From NCBI GenBank assembly GCA_965220425.1, contig OZ244830.1:4030001-4094000 (forward strand): a DNA stretch of 64,000 nt, in the 5' to 3' direction. The stretch is from Azophilus sp965220425. GTDB taxonomy: Bacteria; Pseudomonadota; Gammaproteobacteria; Pseudomonadales; Azotimanducaceae. Below the pieces are notes generated by a model. The model made no database searches. It saw nothing but the letters and a program-made list of their open reading frames with translations, and was not told the DNA's origin. Shown here piece by piece: positions 50,248 to 59,386 of the stretch. Position 1 is the stretch's first letter; each line of letters begins with the position of its first letter. A program made the translations under genes and the position numbers.

Positions 50248-52476
50248 TCACAGCCTGGCGCTGATCTCCAGACGCCACAGGTCGCCGATATCCGGGATGC
50301 CGAGGTTCTGCCCGAGCACGGTGCTGAGATGCATGAAATACACTTCGTGGGTCACGTTTTCGCCCATGAGCGAAACATCCCAGCGTTCGTCGCTTGAAGT
50401 CCACCGCAACATGGCGTTCAGGAAGCTGTACGAATCCTGGCCGTCGGTATTGCCCAGGTTCCAGAACTGGTCGTCCACATGCATCCATTCGCCACGCAGG
50501 GTGAGCTTCCCATACTTGCCCATCGGTATCGAGTATTCGCCGATAACCGAGCCCGAGTTTTCCGGCGTGCGGATCAGCTTGTTCCCGGTTATGTCGCCAA
50601 CATCAGCTATGGCCCCTTTGTCGACTTCCGCGTTGATATGAGAAAAGCTGGCCATCAATTCGAAGTTTTCGGTCAATAGAACCCGGCCTTCCAACTCGAT
50701 CCCCTTGGATTCCACATCCGCGGCGTTTTCGATCAGGATGAACAGCCCCACGTTGTTTTCAACCTGCAGGTCGCTGTAGTCGGAAAAGAAGGCCGCGGCA
50801 TTCAACTGCGCCCGACCGCTCCAGAATGTCGACTTCATGCCGAGTTCGTAAGAAAGGTTGTCCTCTTCGTTGAATCCAGCCGGAATCTGCATCGGCGAGC
50901 CCAGCGCGGCGTTCGGCTGCTTGTTGTAGCCCCCGGATTTGTAGCCGGTCGCAACACTGCCGTACAGCGTGACAGCGTCGGTCATTTGATAGGTGAGCGC
51001 CAATCGCGGGTTCAGGGAGTTCCACGAGTCATCGTCTTCAATCCACCCTGGCGTCGCTACATTGATCAGATTGTCGCCCAAGAGGGCCGCCAGCACGGAA
51101 GTCTGGAGCGGGTTGTTGATTTCCATCTTCTTCTCGTCGAAGGTCATGCGCGCTCCGACGGTTACCGTCAGCTTGTCGCTGGCGTGCCAGGCAACATCAC
51201 CGTAAACCGCATAGCTGTTCGTCGAACTCTTCGCATAGCCCGGTTCTCGACCGAAACTCAAGCACTCGGGCAACGGAATCACCGCTCCGCCGGAATTCAG
51301 GGTGTTGTCGCATACGGTTCCATCGACATCGTCGAGCCCGCCGAGCAGGGCGTCGCTCAGCGTAAAGTCGGAATAATGGTATTCGGTGTTGACATCCGCA
51401 TCTTCACTGAAATAGCTGGCGCCGACAAACCAGTCCAGCTTCCCGACCGTGCCGCTCAGACGGAACTCCTGAGACCACTGGTCGATCTCCCAGGGCTCGC
51501 GCAGATCGATGACCAGGAACTCGGTTTGCGTAAATGCGATCGGAACCGCGACCATGTCGACCGTATAGAAGCCGGTGAGCGAGGTCAGGGTCACGGAATC
51601 CGAGAGGTCCCACTCGTTGCGCAGGCTTGCCCGCCACGACTCGATTTGCTGACGACCCGCAATGTTCTGTGGCACCTCCCCACCTTTTGCCATTTCCCTG
51701 GGGGCATAACCCAAAAGGGTATCGACGTCGAATTGTTCGATAGAGAAATCCGATCGAGCCGCATCGGACCACAGGTAGCGCAAACCCAGCCGCACCACCC
51801 TATGGTTCCGGTCGTTGAGTTCCTCACCTGAAGGCCGGGCCGTGTGCGTCCCGTCGCGTTCGTCGTTCCTCACGCCGAACCGGATCCCGAACCGGTCGTT
51901 CACCGCGAAGTTGCCGATGGCCTCGTACAGTTGTTGGTCCTGGTTGCCGAACCCGGCCGTGAGATCGAAAGAACTCTGCTCAAGGTCGGGTTTCTTGGTG
52001 ATGATGTTGATTGCGCCGGCCGAAGTGTTGCGGCCAAACAGGGTACCCTGGGGCCCCTTCACGACCTCCACCCGTTCCACGTCGAAAAAAGCGGCTTTCG
52101 AGGTCACCGGCTTGCCGACCGACACATCGTCGATGAACACACCGACGCTGTTGTCTGCGCTCGCGCTGAATGCGAAGGTTCCCACGCCGCGGATATTGAA
52201 AACCGATTGCGTATCCGCTTCGGCGGAACCGTACAGACCTGGCGTATGCGGGATCAGGTTGCCGAGATGCTTGATGCTGGCATCCCGGAGGAAATCCCCG
52301 TCAAAAGCGCTGACTGCGAGCGGGACATCTTGCAGGCTTTGCGCACGCTTTTGGGCGGTAACCACGACTTCCTCGAGAACCGGATATTGATCCTGGGCAG
52401 CCGTCGGTGGCGCGAGCATGAGAGCAATTGCAAGAACCGGCAGCCCCGTCACCGGAAATTCGATCGTTCTTGGCAT
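50248..52476 (-). CDS. TonB-dependent outer-membrane receptor
   Basis: The 742-residue protein has a signal peptide (GLPVLAIALMLAPPTAAQ), a TonB-box-like LEEVVVTAQKR, a plug domain (DVPLAVSAF...IRGVGTFAF...FFDVERVEVVKGPQGTLFGRNTSAGAINIITKKP) and a 22-strand barrel ending LEISARL. The VVVTAQKR plug type is abundant in marine and soil proteobacteria that take up complex organics. It sits in the middle of the catabolic block and is probably the import route of its substrate. I chose the ATG at 52476 over the TTG two codons earlier. Confidence 0.93.
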   Translation of the reverse strand: MPRTIEFPVTGLPVLAIALMLAPPTAAQDQYPVLEEVVVTAQKRAQSLQDVPLAVSAFDGDFLRDASIKHLGNLIPHTPGLYGSAEADTQSVFNIRGVGTFAFSASADNSVGVFIDDVSVGKPVTSKAAFFDVERVEVVKGPQGTLFGRNTSAGAINIITKKPDLEQSSFDLTAGFGNQDQQLYEAIGNFAVNDRFGIRFGVRNDERDGTHTARPSGEELNDRNHRVVRLGLRYLWSDAARSDFSIEQFDVDTLLGYAPREMAKGGEVPQNIAGRQQIESWRASLRNEWDLSDSVTLTSLTGFYTVDMVAVPIAFTQTEFLVIDLREPWEIDQWSQEFRLSGTVGKLDWFVGASYFSEDADVNTEYHYSDFTLSDALLGGLDDVDGTVCDNTLNSGGAVIPLPECLSFGREPGYAKSSTNSYAVYGDVAWHASDKLTVTVGARMTFDEKKMEINNPLQTSVLAALLGDNLINVATPGWIEDDDSWNSLNPRLALTYQMTDAVTLYGSVATGYKSGGYNKQPNAALGSPMQIPAGFNEEDNLSYELGMKSTFWSGRAQLNAAAFFSDYSDLQVENNVGLFILIENAADVESKGIELEGRVLLTENFELMASFSHINAEVDKGAIADVGDITGNKLIRTPENSGSVIGEYSIPMGKYGKLTLRGEWMHVDDQFWNLGNTDGQDSYSFLNAMLRWTSSDERWDVSLMGENVTHEVYFMHLSTVLGQNLGIPDIGDLWRLEISARL

Positions 52477-52729
52477 GGCCAATCCCCCCTTACCTGAACC
52501 TAACCGATATCGCGGATTCGCGACCTACCTATACATAAAGGCATTGACACTCTACGACCGTGTCGCAGACAAGACATTGATCGAGGTGGACAATGTATTG
52601 ACCCGGTAGGCCAACTCGGCCTGTGACCGCCCAATGTACTCCCGCTTTTTCGGTATGGGCTCCGCGTGTTGGCGCCACCGGCACCCAGACAGACTCAAGA
52701 AGCGGGCTGCGACCGGGATCGTCGTCAAA

Positions 52730-54370
52730 TCATGTACCGGCGAACCGATTCAGCACGTTCCGCGTAATCCGATCGCAATAGTAGTTCCCCCGATCCAGGG
52801 CGGCGGGCCACTCGGTGCTGCCGGCGCAAAAAACAGCCCCATCTCCTTTTGCCATTTCCGTGATCATGGCCGAGCCATAGCGCACCTTGCGGCGGTTCTC
52901 CGCGCTATCCGACCCGTACAATGCCTGTGCCGCAAAGGACTCGTCCGCATCTCCGACCGAAAGCACGGCGCCATAGTGACCGTGATGTTCCTCGCCGAGA
53001 GTTACCGGGGCCATCGCGAGAATCCGCAGGTCGCCGTTGGTGGGCGCGCCGTCTTCGCCGGTAGGCAAGGGTATGCCGTATTCGAAGGAGTAATTCAGGC
53101 CGTCACACTCGTAGCCGACAAGGGGCACTTCGCTGCCGAAAACGTCGCCGTAGTAAAGATCGGTCTCCCGAAACGCCCAATGCTCCGGTCGATAGACCGT
53201 GAAGCCGCCACTGCCACGAGGGCTGGCGCCACCGAATCTGCCGTATACGCCCCGGAGACCGTTGACCGCCACCGTTGTCACGCCCGGGCGATTGACCGAG
53301 CGGCTTTCCCAGGCGTTGGTGAGCAAATGCCGGCACTCCGGATCGTCGCGAAGAGGATCGTGCTCGTCGGCGATGTATTTGTAGCAAACCTGCACCCGTC
53401 CACCGTCCTCAAGGCGAATTTGCCAGACGAAATTGCCGCCGAACCGCGCGAAATGTCCGCCGCCCGCAACGAAACGGTCGACTGCTGCCCGCATCTCGTG
53501 GCTCCAGTATTCATCATGCCCGCAGGTTACGATACATCGGTAAGCGTTCAGCAAGTCCTCGCGGAAGTGCAGGTCATGCTGCGTGAAATAGTCGAACTCG
53601 TATCCCTGGCGTTCCGCCCACTGCACAAAGGGCGCCTCGTACATCGCCCATCCGGATGCGGCCGACCATTTTGAGTGACCCGTAGCGAATGCCCACTCCA
53701 TGGATTCGCGTCGAGGCGACCAATTGGGCCCTACGCTGGTGTGCACCGGTATCCTCGGCGCACCCACGGGCCGGCGGATCAGTCCGCGAGCCCAGGGGCG
53801 CTCGATACTGAGTCGCGGTGCGAACGGTGACTGGGCGCCGCCCAGACCTGAGCCCGCCGAACCGGCTAACGAATAATGGCTCGCGCCGCCCCAATCGTTG
53901 TAGGCAATCCAGGTGGAGGTGGCTGCCACGAGAGCCACAGGCCTGGTACCGACGTGCATCGGCCGGAGCAGGAAGAAGCCGTGCTGCTCGACACGCCTGT
54001 TCGCCCTGCAGGCCTTGAATGAGATCACGTAGCCACCGCTTTTCCAGTCGCGAGGTATCTCAAGGCGATGGGTCACTGGCCAATCGCAACCCGTCTCGTA
54101 GCAGTTCGCCGGAGCCCGGTGAAATTCTCCAGGCAGGCCGTGCTTTGCGTAGACCCTTTCCCGTTTGGCACCGTCACGGAAGATGTCTACGCCATAGGTT
54201 CCGGCCGTGGTGCTGACGTGCAGGTCGAGTGTTTCGCCCGGCTGGTAGGAAAGCTTACCCGTATAACCCCACACCTCGAGTGTGTTGGGATCGTCGCTGG
54301 GAATTTCGGACCAATCCTGATCTATCCAGTGGGGCCACTGGCCTGAAAAATCGGTGTCATGACCGCTCAT
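52730..54370 (-). CDS. N,N-dimethylformamidase-like protein, short form without LamG
   Basis: The 546-residue protein consists of an N-terminal beta domain (residues 30-135, YTGKLSYQPGETLDLHVSTTAGTYGVDIFRDG) and the DMFase large-subunit C-terminal domain. Equivalent segments to the 42248 protein are STWIAYND (Y157) and CGHDEYWS (E287), but a second Tyr ligand at the expected spacing is not obvious. There is no signal peptide. The ATG at 54370 has GGAGG upstream. It is therefore a diverged paralogue with possibly altered metal site. It lies between the ThDP-enzyme gene and the TonB receptor gene. Confidence 0.72.
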   Translation of the reverse strand: MSGHDTDFSGQWPHWIDQDWSEIPSDDPNTLEVWGYTGKLSYQPGETLDLHVSTTAGTYGVDIFRDGAKRERVYAKHGLPGEFHRAPANCYETGCDWPVTHRLEIPRDWKSGGYVISFKACRANRRVEQHGFFLLRPMHVGTRPVALVAATSTWIAYNDWGGASHYSLAGSAGSGLGGAQSPFAPRLSIERPWARGLIRRPVGAPRIPVHTSVGPNWSPRRESMEWAFATGHSKWSAASGWAMYEAPFVQWAERQGYEFDYFTQHDLHFREDLLNAYRCIVTCGHDEYWSHEMRAAVDRFVAGGGHFARFGGNFVWQIRLEDGGRVQVCYKYIADEHDPLRDDPECRHLLTNAWESRSVNRPGVTTVAVNGLRGVYGRFGGASPRGSGGFTVYRPEHWAFRETDLYYGDVFGSEVPLVGYECDGLNYSFEYGIPLPTGEDGAPTNGDLRILAMAPVTLGEEHHGHYGAVLSVGDADESFAAQALYGSDSAENRRKVRYGSAMITEMAKGDGAVFCAGSTEWPAALDRGNYYCDRITRNVLNRFAGT

Positions 54371-54567
54371 CCCGCAACCTCCGATACTGGCGGCTTCGTC
54401 CCTTCAGCACGGAACAGCTCGTGCAACAGCCCCGTTGAGTGTGCTCGAAAACGCCCGTATCGCCAAAGCGATATACGCGCAACGCGGAGCTGGCGGCTCG
54501 GCAAAGCGACGGGTTGAACCTGGTCGAGCGGCAATCCCGATGGTCGGAAGGATGGGTGAACCGACAC

Positions 54568-56307
54568 TCACTTTGTTTCGGAGACCGGCAACCCGTATCC
54601 ATAGCCATCGGCCTGCCACCAGCTAAGAAATTCTTCCCAGCAGGGCAACGCGGACTCGGTCGAATTGACGAGGGAATCGGTGACGATCTGCACGACCGCG
54701 GGCTTTCGCGCCGCAAACGCCCGTTGCAACGCGGGCACAAGGTCATCGAGTTGCTCCACGTATTCCCCGTGAGCGCCGAGCGCGACCGCCAGTCGATCCA
54801 GCCGGCTGAGGGTGAAGCGGCTGTCGGGAATCCGGTCGTATTCTTCGGGTTCGAAGTCCACCAATTCCATACCCCACTGCTGATCGAAATTTACGACGAC
54901 GACGATTGGAAGTTCGTGGCGCACGGCCGTCTCGAGTTCCATGGCATGAAATCCGAAAGCGCCGTCGCCGGAAACAACGAGGACAGGGCGGTTCTTGCCA
55001 GTTGCGAATGCGGCGCCGATCGCAAAGGGTATCCCGACGCCCAGATGCCCCATATGTCCGCTCGACAAACAATCGCGACTGCGCAACTCAGTCAGGAAAA
55101 TATGCCAGAGCTTGGTACAGCCGCCATCGCGAACGATGATGCTGTGCTCGGGCGTTACCGTGGAGAGCTCCATCATGGCGCGACCGGGATGAATGGGGTT
55201 GGCATCCGTTGTCGCATCGCGCCAGGCACGACGCGTGGCGTCCTGTGCGGTGCGCCACCCGGCGAGTTGCGGGGGCGTCGAGAAGGGGCCATGTTCCGCC
55301 AGAGCCCTTGCCAGGTGTGGCAATACATCCGCCAAGTCGCCAACGAGCGGCACATCGGCCCTTCGATTCAGGCCAATTTTGCCGGCATCCCGCTCAACAT
55401 GGATCCACCGTTGCCGGCCCTCGGCGCCCCAGCGGGGCGGTTGACCGAAATGCAGGGTTTCGCCGATGGAAGTGCCCACCGCAAGCACGACATCCGCCTG
55501 GGCGCACGCTTCATTGGCGCCCCACCCAAACATCAACGCCTGGGAATCGCTTTCCGAAATCGCCCCGGCGCCGGCCCAGGTGACGATCACCGGACAGGCG
55601 AGCACGCGCGCCAGGCGCTCAAGAGCATCGAAAGATCGGGACATCTTGATGCCGTCGCCGGCAAGTATGACCGGCAGTTTGGCATCCTTCAGCATTCGTG
55701 CGGCCGCGCCGATGGCATCGTGCGGTGGAGCCGGGGTGGCAACCCGATATGAATCCGGGGCAGGCGCCGGTTGAAAATGCCCCTCCTCCCACATCACATC
55801 GGTCGGCACCTCGACGATGACGGGACCGGGTGTTCCCGTGTTGGCCCGACGAAATGCTTCGTGCATGACTTCGTCAACGCGTTCGGCCGTGACTACCGTC
55901 TGCTGGTACTTGGTTACCGGGGCGAAAATCTCGAGCTGGGGCGCCAATTGAAAAAACCCCGTTGCGACCCGGGTTCGGGCTTTCATCGACCGGGAACTGA
56001 CTACTGCCACCACCGGCACATTGTCGGCATGGGCGCTGGCTATGCCCGGCAACAGGTTCATAACGCCAGGCCCATTGGCGGCCATGCACACTTGGCTTCG
56101 ACCCGCCATTCGAGTATGCGCATCGGCCATCATGGCAGCCGCTGCTTCGTGTCTGGGGCCGATCATGCGGATACCGCTGGCTTCCGCCTGCTGGTGAAAG
56201 TCGTGAAAAAAGACATCGTTGATCCCATAGATTGCCTCGACGCCTTCGGCCACCATGAGTTGAATCAGGCGAGTCTGTACGTTGTGGCGCTCGCCTTTAC
56301 CGGTCAT
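54568..56307 (-). CDS. Thiamine-diphosphate-dependent enzyme (acetolactate synthase / decarboxylase family)
   Basis: The 579-residue three-domain ThDP enzyme has the catalytic Glu54 (GPRHEAAAAMMADAHTRM) and the cofactor motif beginning GDG at 447-449 and ending NF at 473-474, where most members have NN. Family members include acetolactate synthase, benzoylformate decarboxylase, 2-hydroxyacyl-CoA lyase and sulfoacetaldehyde acetyltransferase, and the sequence does not separate them. No ALS small subunit is adjacent, so branched-chain synthesis is unlikely. A role in decarboxylation or C-C lysis in the block is inferred. The start at 56307 has GAGGTG upstream. Confidence 0.85.
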   Translation of the reverse strand: MTGKGERHNVQTRLIQLMVAEGVEAIYGINDVFFHDFHQQAEASGIRMIGPRHEAAAAMMADAHTRMAGRSQVCMAANGPGVMNLLPGIASAHADNVPVVAVVSSRSMKARTRVATGFFQLAPQLEIFAPVTKYQQTVVTAERVDEVMHEAFRRANTGTPGPVIVEVPTDVMWEEGHFQPAPAPDSYRVATPAPPHDAIGAAARMLKDAKLPVILAGDGIKMSRSFDALERLARVLACPVIVTWAGAGAISESDSQALMFGWGANEACAQADVVLAVGTSIGETLHFGQPPRWGAEGRQRWIHVERDAGKIGLNRRADVPLVGDLADVLPHLARALAEHGPFSTPPQLAGWRTAQDATRRAWRDATTDANPIHPGRAMMELSTVTPEHSIIVRDGGCTKLWHIFLTELRSRDCLSSGHMGHLGVGIPFAIGAAFATGKNRPVLVVSGDGAFGFHAMELETAVRHELPIVVVVNFDQQWGMELVDFEPEEYDRIPDSRFTLSRLDRLAVALGAHGEYVEQLDDLVPALQRAFAARKPAVVQIVTDSLVNSTESALPCWEEFLSWWQADGYGYGLPVSETK

Positions 56308-56513
56308 AAATCACCTCTTCGGCTTGAGAATCCAATTTTCTTCTGAGGCCCCGCCTGGCTCGCATATCGCGTCAAGCCTAGCAGCGTTGCCAATCGCCGC
56401 ATCGGCAACAGTGGCCAAAGTCTTGACAGATGTGGCCAATCATTGGACGGACTGTCCGGGTTCCACCGCGCCCCCTGCGTGATGTCCAAGGACGCCACCG
56501 GGGTAGCAGACGT

Positions 56514-57572
56514 TCAACCCAACAAGGGGGCTTCTCGATAGCGCGCCGGTGTTCTACCGTAGTTCTTCTTAAACGATCGGTGAAATGCGGTTACGTCGGA
56601 GTAGCCAAGAAGAAAGGCTATTTCGGACATCGACAAGGCAGTGTTGCGCAAGTATTCCGCGCCGAGCGTCATGCGCACTTCCGTTACGATGTCACGATAG
56701 GTACTGCCCGAGGCCTGTAACCTGCGCCGCAGTGTCCTGCCGCTGACGCAAAGCCGGCTTGCAACTTCCTGCAGACCGGGTATCGCGCCGGGTTGCCGCA
56801 GCAGCATACGCCGAACCTGGTTGACGGTGTCGTCGTGCGCGGCCATTTGGCGCACGACATGCTCGCACTGATTCGCGCACAGCTCGGCGACGGACTCCTC
56901 CGCCAGGCTGAATGGAATGTCCAGGATTTCCGCGGGAAATCGCAATTCATTCACGGGTTGCTCGAATTGCACTTCGCAACCCAACAATTCTGCATATCGT
57001 TTGGCGTACGCCGGCTCGGGGTAGACAACACGGGCCAATGAGAATTTGAATCCGCCCTCCTCATAAAACGGAAGGAAGTGGGTAGACTCCGCAAGCCAGG
57101 CTTCCACGCCGAAATGGTAGACGGCTGGCTTGATTGCCCCGGCCCGTACCGCCGTATAGCATGCCTGGTCAGCCTCCACATGGACGAATACGTCCACGAT
57201 AGGGCCCAGGATTCGCTGATAGGTCGAGAAGATCTCAAGACCTTTGCGTAGATTCGCGCTACTCAAGAACGCATAACCGAGAATACCGTGGTCCGCGGGG
57301 TGGATGCGCAGGCCGTAGCGCAATCCGAGCCCTTCGATTTGCGATTCGTGCAGAATGTCTTCGATGACGCCGATGTATCGATCGAAGGAAATGTGGCCCC
57401 GGGAATCTTCGAGCCTATCCCGGTCGAGGTCGTGGCTGGTGAGATAACTGGAGGAGACGTAGCTTGCGTCATCCACAACCTCAAGGAGATAGTTCAAGTA
57501 TCGGGAAGGGACTTTGTTGCCAACCATTACAAACCCTGACGCGGCGTCTTTCCAATTGCGCCGCCAGGACAT
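56514..57572 (-). CDS. AraC-family regulator (OruR/ArgR-like, Arabinose_bd N-terminal domain)
   Basis: The 352-residue protein has an N-terminal ligand domain of the PF12625 type (residues about 25-220) and a C-terminal double HTH (QEVASRLCVSGRTLRRRLQASGSTYRDIVTEVRMTLGAEYLRNTALSMSEIAFLLGYSDVTAFHRSFKKNYGRTPARYRE). It is first in the minus-strand block, 206 bp before the ThDP-enzyme gene, and is the likely activator of the ten-gene set. The effector is unknown. Confidence 0.9.
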   Translation of the reverse strand: MSWRRNWKDAASGFVMVGNKVPSRYLNYLLEVVDDASYVSSSYLTSHDLDRDRLEDSRGHISFDRYIGVIEDILHESQIEGLGLRYGLRIHPADHGILGYAFLSSANLRKGLEIFSTYQRILGPIVDVFVHVEADQACYTAVRAGAIKPAVYHFGVEAWLAESTHFLPFYEEGGFKFSLARVVYPEPAYAKRYAELLGCEVQFEQPVNELRFPAEILDIPFSLAEESVAELCANQCEHVVRQMAAHDDTVNQVRRMLLRQPGAIPGLQEVASRLCVSGRTLRRRLQASGSTYRDIVTEVRMTLGAEYLRNTALSMSEIAFLLGYSDVTAFHRSFKKNYGRTPARYREAPLLG

Positions 57573-58143
57573 CGATTCTAGTTTTGTGACCTAAAATGTC
57601 AATTTGGCCGATGTGCCGTCTTCATGCAGGAAGCAGAATTTCCTTCCGCTGTATCAGTCGGCTCACTGATACACCGGGTGTTGCCCGCCGAACACCGGCC
57701 TGGTTGCGAGTGTGCTGCCCGATCCTTTCCGGGAGGCAATAATTCCCGGGGAGGGCGCTCCCGAAGCCGAAGCCCAAGACCACGACCGAACCCGTGCAAA
57801 TCTCGATGAAAACCCGTTGCATCCCTGGGCGGGCATCAGACCAATCCCGAATTCCGCCAGCACACGGCGTCAATCCGGTATCTTGCGACCCTAATCCGGC
57901 GATCCGGACATCCAACCCGCAAGACTATACTTCTACGACCAAAAGTGAATTCAGTAGCTGTTTGCAGGCGAAATCCTGCTCGACGCTCGGGGTCGGGTTA
58001 TGTTAACCACCCGGGATGGGGACGGGAACCGTTCACACGAATTTACATTCCAGATCTGGTATGTCAGGTTTGTGGAGCCCAGATAGCACACCAAAGTCAC
58101 GGAAGCAGCCCGCTGCCACCGTGAAACGACAGGAAGATCAGCA
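57573..58143. other. Divergent intergenic region between araC-type gene and ureohydrolase gene
   Basis: About 570 bp without a convincing gene. It must hold promoters for both directions. Short frames on both strands are Pro/Arg/Ser-rich and look spurious. No clear palindrome was found. Confidence 0.45.
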
Positions 58144-59223
58144 ATGAGCCGAATCAGTTCAGGGCGCTTGGAGAAATACCGGAAACTGGCAGACAAAGAT
58201 CTGTGGGACATCAACGACGAGAAGTTCCGCGCCTTCTATGCGCGGGCCGCCGAAGAGGGTGTCGAACTCGTCTCGAACAATTTCTCGACGCTCGGCATGT
58301 TCCGGGCGCCGCACTCGAAGGACCTGGACGGCGTCGACCTGGCCCTCATCGGGATACCCATGGACATCGGCGTGCCCAACCCGCGCCCCGGCGCACGCCT
58401 CGGCCCGAAGGAACTGCGCTACTGGTCCCTGGATCGCAATCTGGTTCACTACAGAACCCGCGTCTGCCCCTTCGACATCTGCAGCGTCATCGACTGGGGC
58501 GATATCGAGTTCAGGGAAGACGTGTTCAACCTCAACGCCAATCTCCAGGACATCTTCGAGGTATATCGGGCATTCCAGGAACACGACATCGTGCCGTTGA
58601 CGATCGGCGGCGAGCACACCGGCACCTATCCGATCCTGCAGGCGCTCTCCTCGGAAGGCGAGGAGCCGCTGGCGCTGATCCATCTCGATGCCCACGCCGA
58701 CACCAGCGTCAATTTCGGCGGCACCCGGGTCAGCGACGCATCGCTCTTCCAGGTCGCGACGGTCGAAGGATTCATCGATCCCGAGTATGCGATCCAAATC
58801 GGTATCCGCGGGCGCGGCGTCCCGCGCTGCGATTTCTCCTACGACAGCGGCATGCGCGTGGTGCTCGTCGATGAGCTCCAGGAACGCGGCGTGCCCGCCA
58901 TCGTCGCAGAGATTCGGGAGCTGATCGGCAACAAGCGCTGCTATCTCACGATCGACACCGATGCCTTCGACTGCGCCGTCATGCCGGGCACCACGCTGCC
59001 CGAACCCTTCGGACTCACTGGCGTCGAGGTGCGCGACATTATCCAGGGCGTACGGGGTATGGATATCGTCGGGGGCGACCTCATGGAGTTGAGCCCGCCC
59101 AACGACCCAACCGGCAAGTCCATGTGTCTCGCATCGGGAATCGCATTCGAGATGCTATGCTTACTCGCCGAGCGCCAGGCGGAGCGGACCGGCCGCGCAC
59201 GGCCCACCAGGTGGAAGCGATGA
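58144..59223 (+). CDS. Ureohydrolase (agmatinase/arginase family)
   Basis: The 359-residue Mn-dependent ureohydrolase has metal ligands in GGEHTG (H158), LDAHAD (D182, H184, D186) and TIDTDAFD (D271, D273). The family motif is normally SxDxDxxDP; here it is TIDTDAFDCAVMPG, with C for P. An N-terminal extension of about 60 residues precedes the core. Possible substrates are agmatine, guanidinobutyrate, guanidinopropionate, guanidine or formiminoglutamate, and the sequence does not settle this. The next gene encodes an M20 hydrolase, suggesting stepwise degradation of an N-acylated guanidino compound. Confidence 0.88.
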   Translation: MSRISSGRLEKYRKLADKDLWDINDEKFRAFYARAAEEGVELVSNNFSTLGMFRAPHSKDLDGVDLALIGIPMDIGVPNPRPGARLGPKELRYWSLDRNLVHYRTRVCPFDICSVIDWGDIEFREDVFNLNANLQDIFEVYRAFQEHDIVPLTIGGEHTGTYPILQALSSEGEEPLALIHLDAHADTSVNFGGTRVSDASLFQVATVEGFIDPEYAIQIGIRGRGVPRCDFSYDSGMRVVLVDELQERGVPAIVAEIRELIGNKRCYLTIDTDAFDCAVMPGTTLPEPFGLTGVEVRDIIQGVRGMDIVGGDLMELSPPNDPTGKSMCLASGIAFEMLCLLAERQAERTGRARPTRWKR

Positions 59224-59386
59224 CCGAGCAGCACGATGACATCCACCTCGTGCTCGCTCGGCGATTCGAACCAACGGCGCGCAGGCATAGCATAGGATCG
59301 GCCTGCCAAGAGGGTCGGCAGTTTTTCTTCGCGCCAGTGACCCGGCGTAGCGAAAATTGCGGTACAGTCTAACGGGGATAAGGCGA

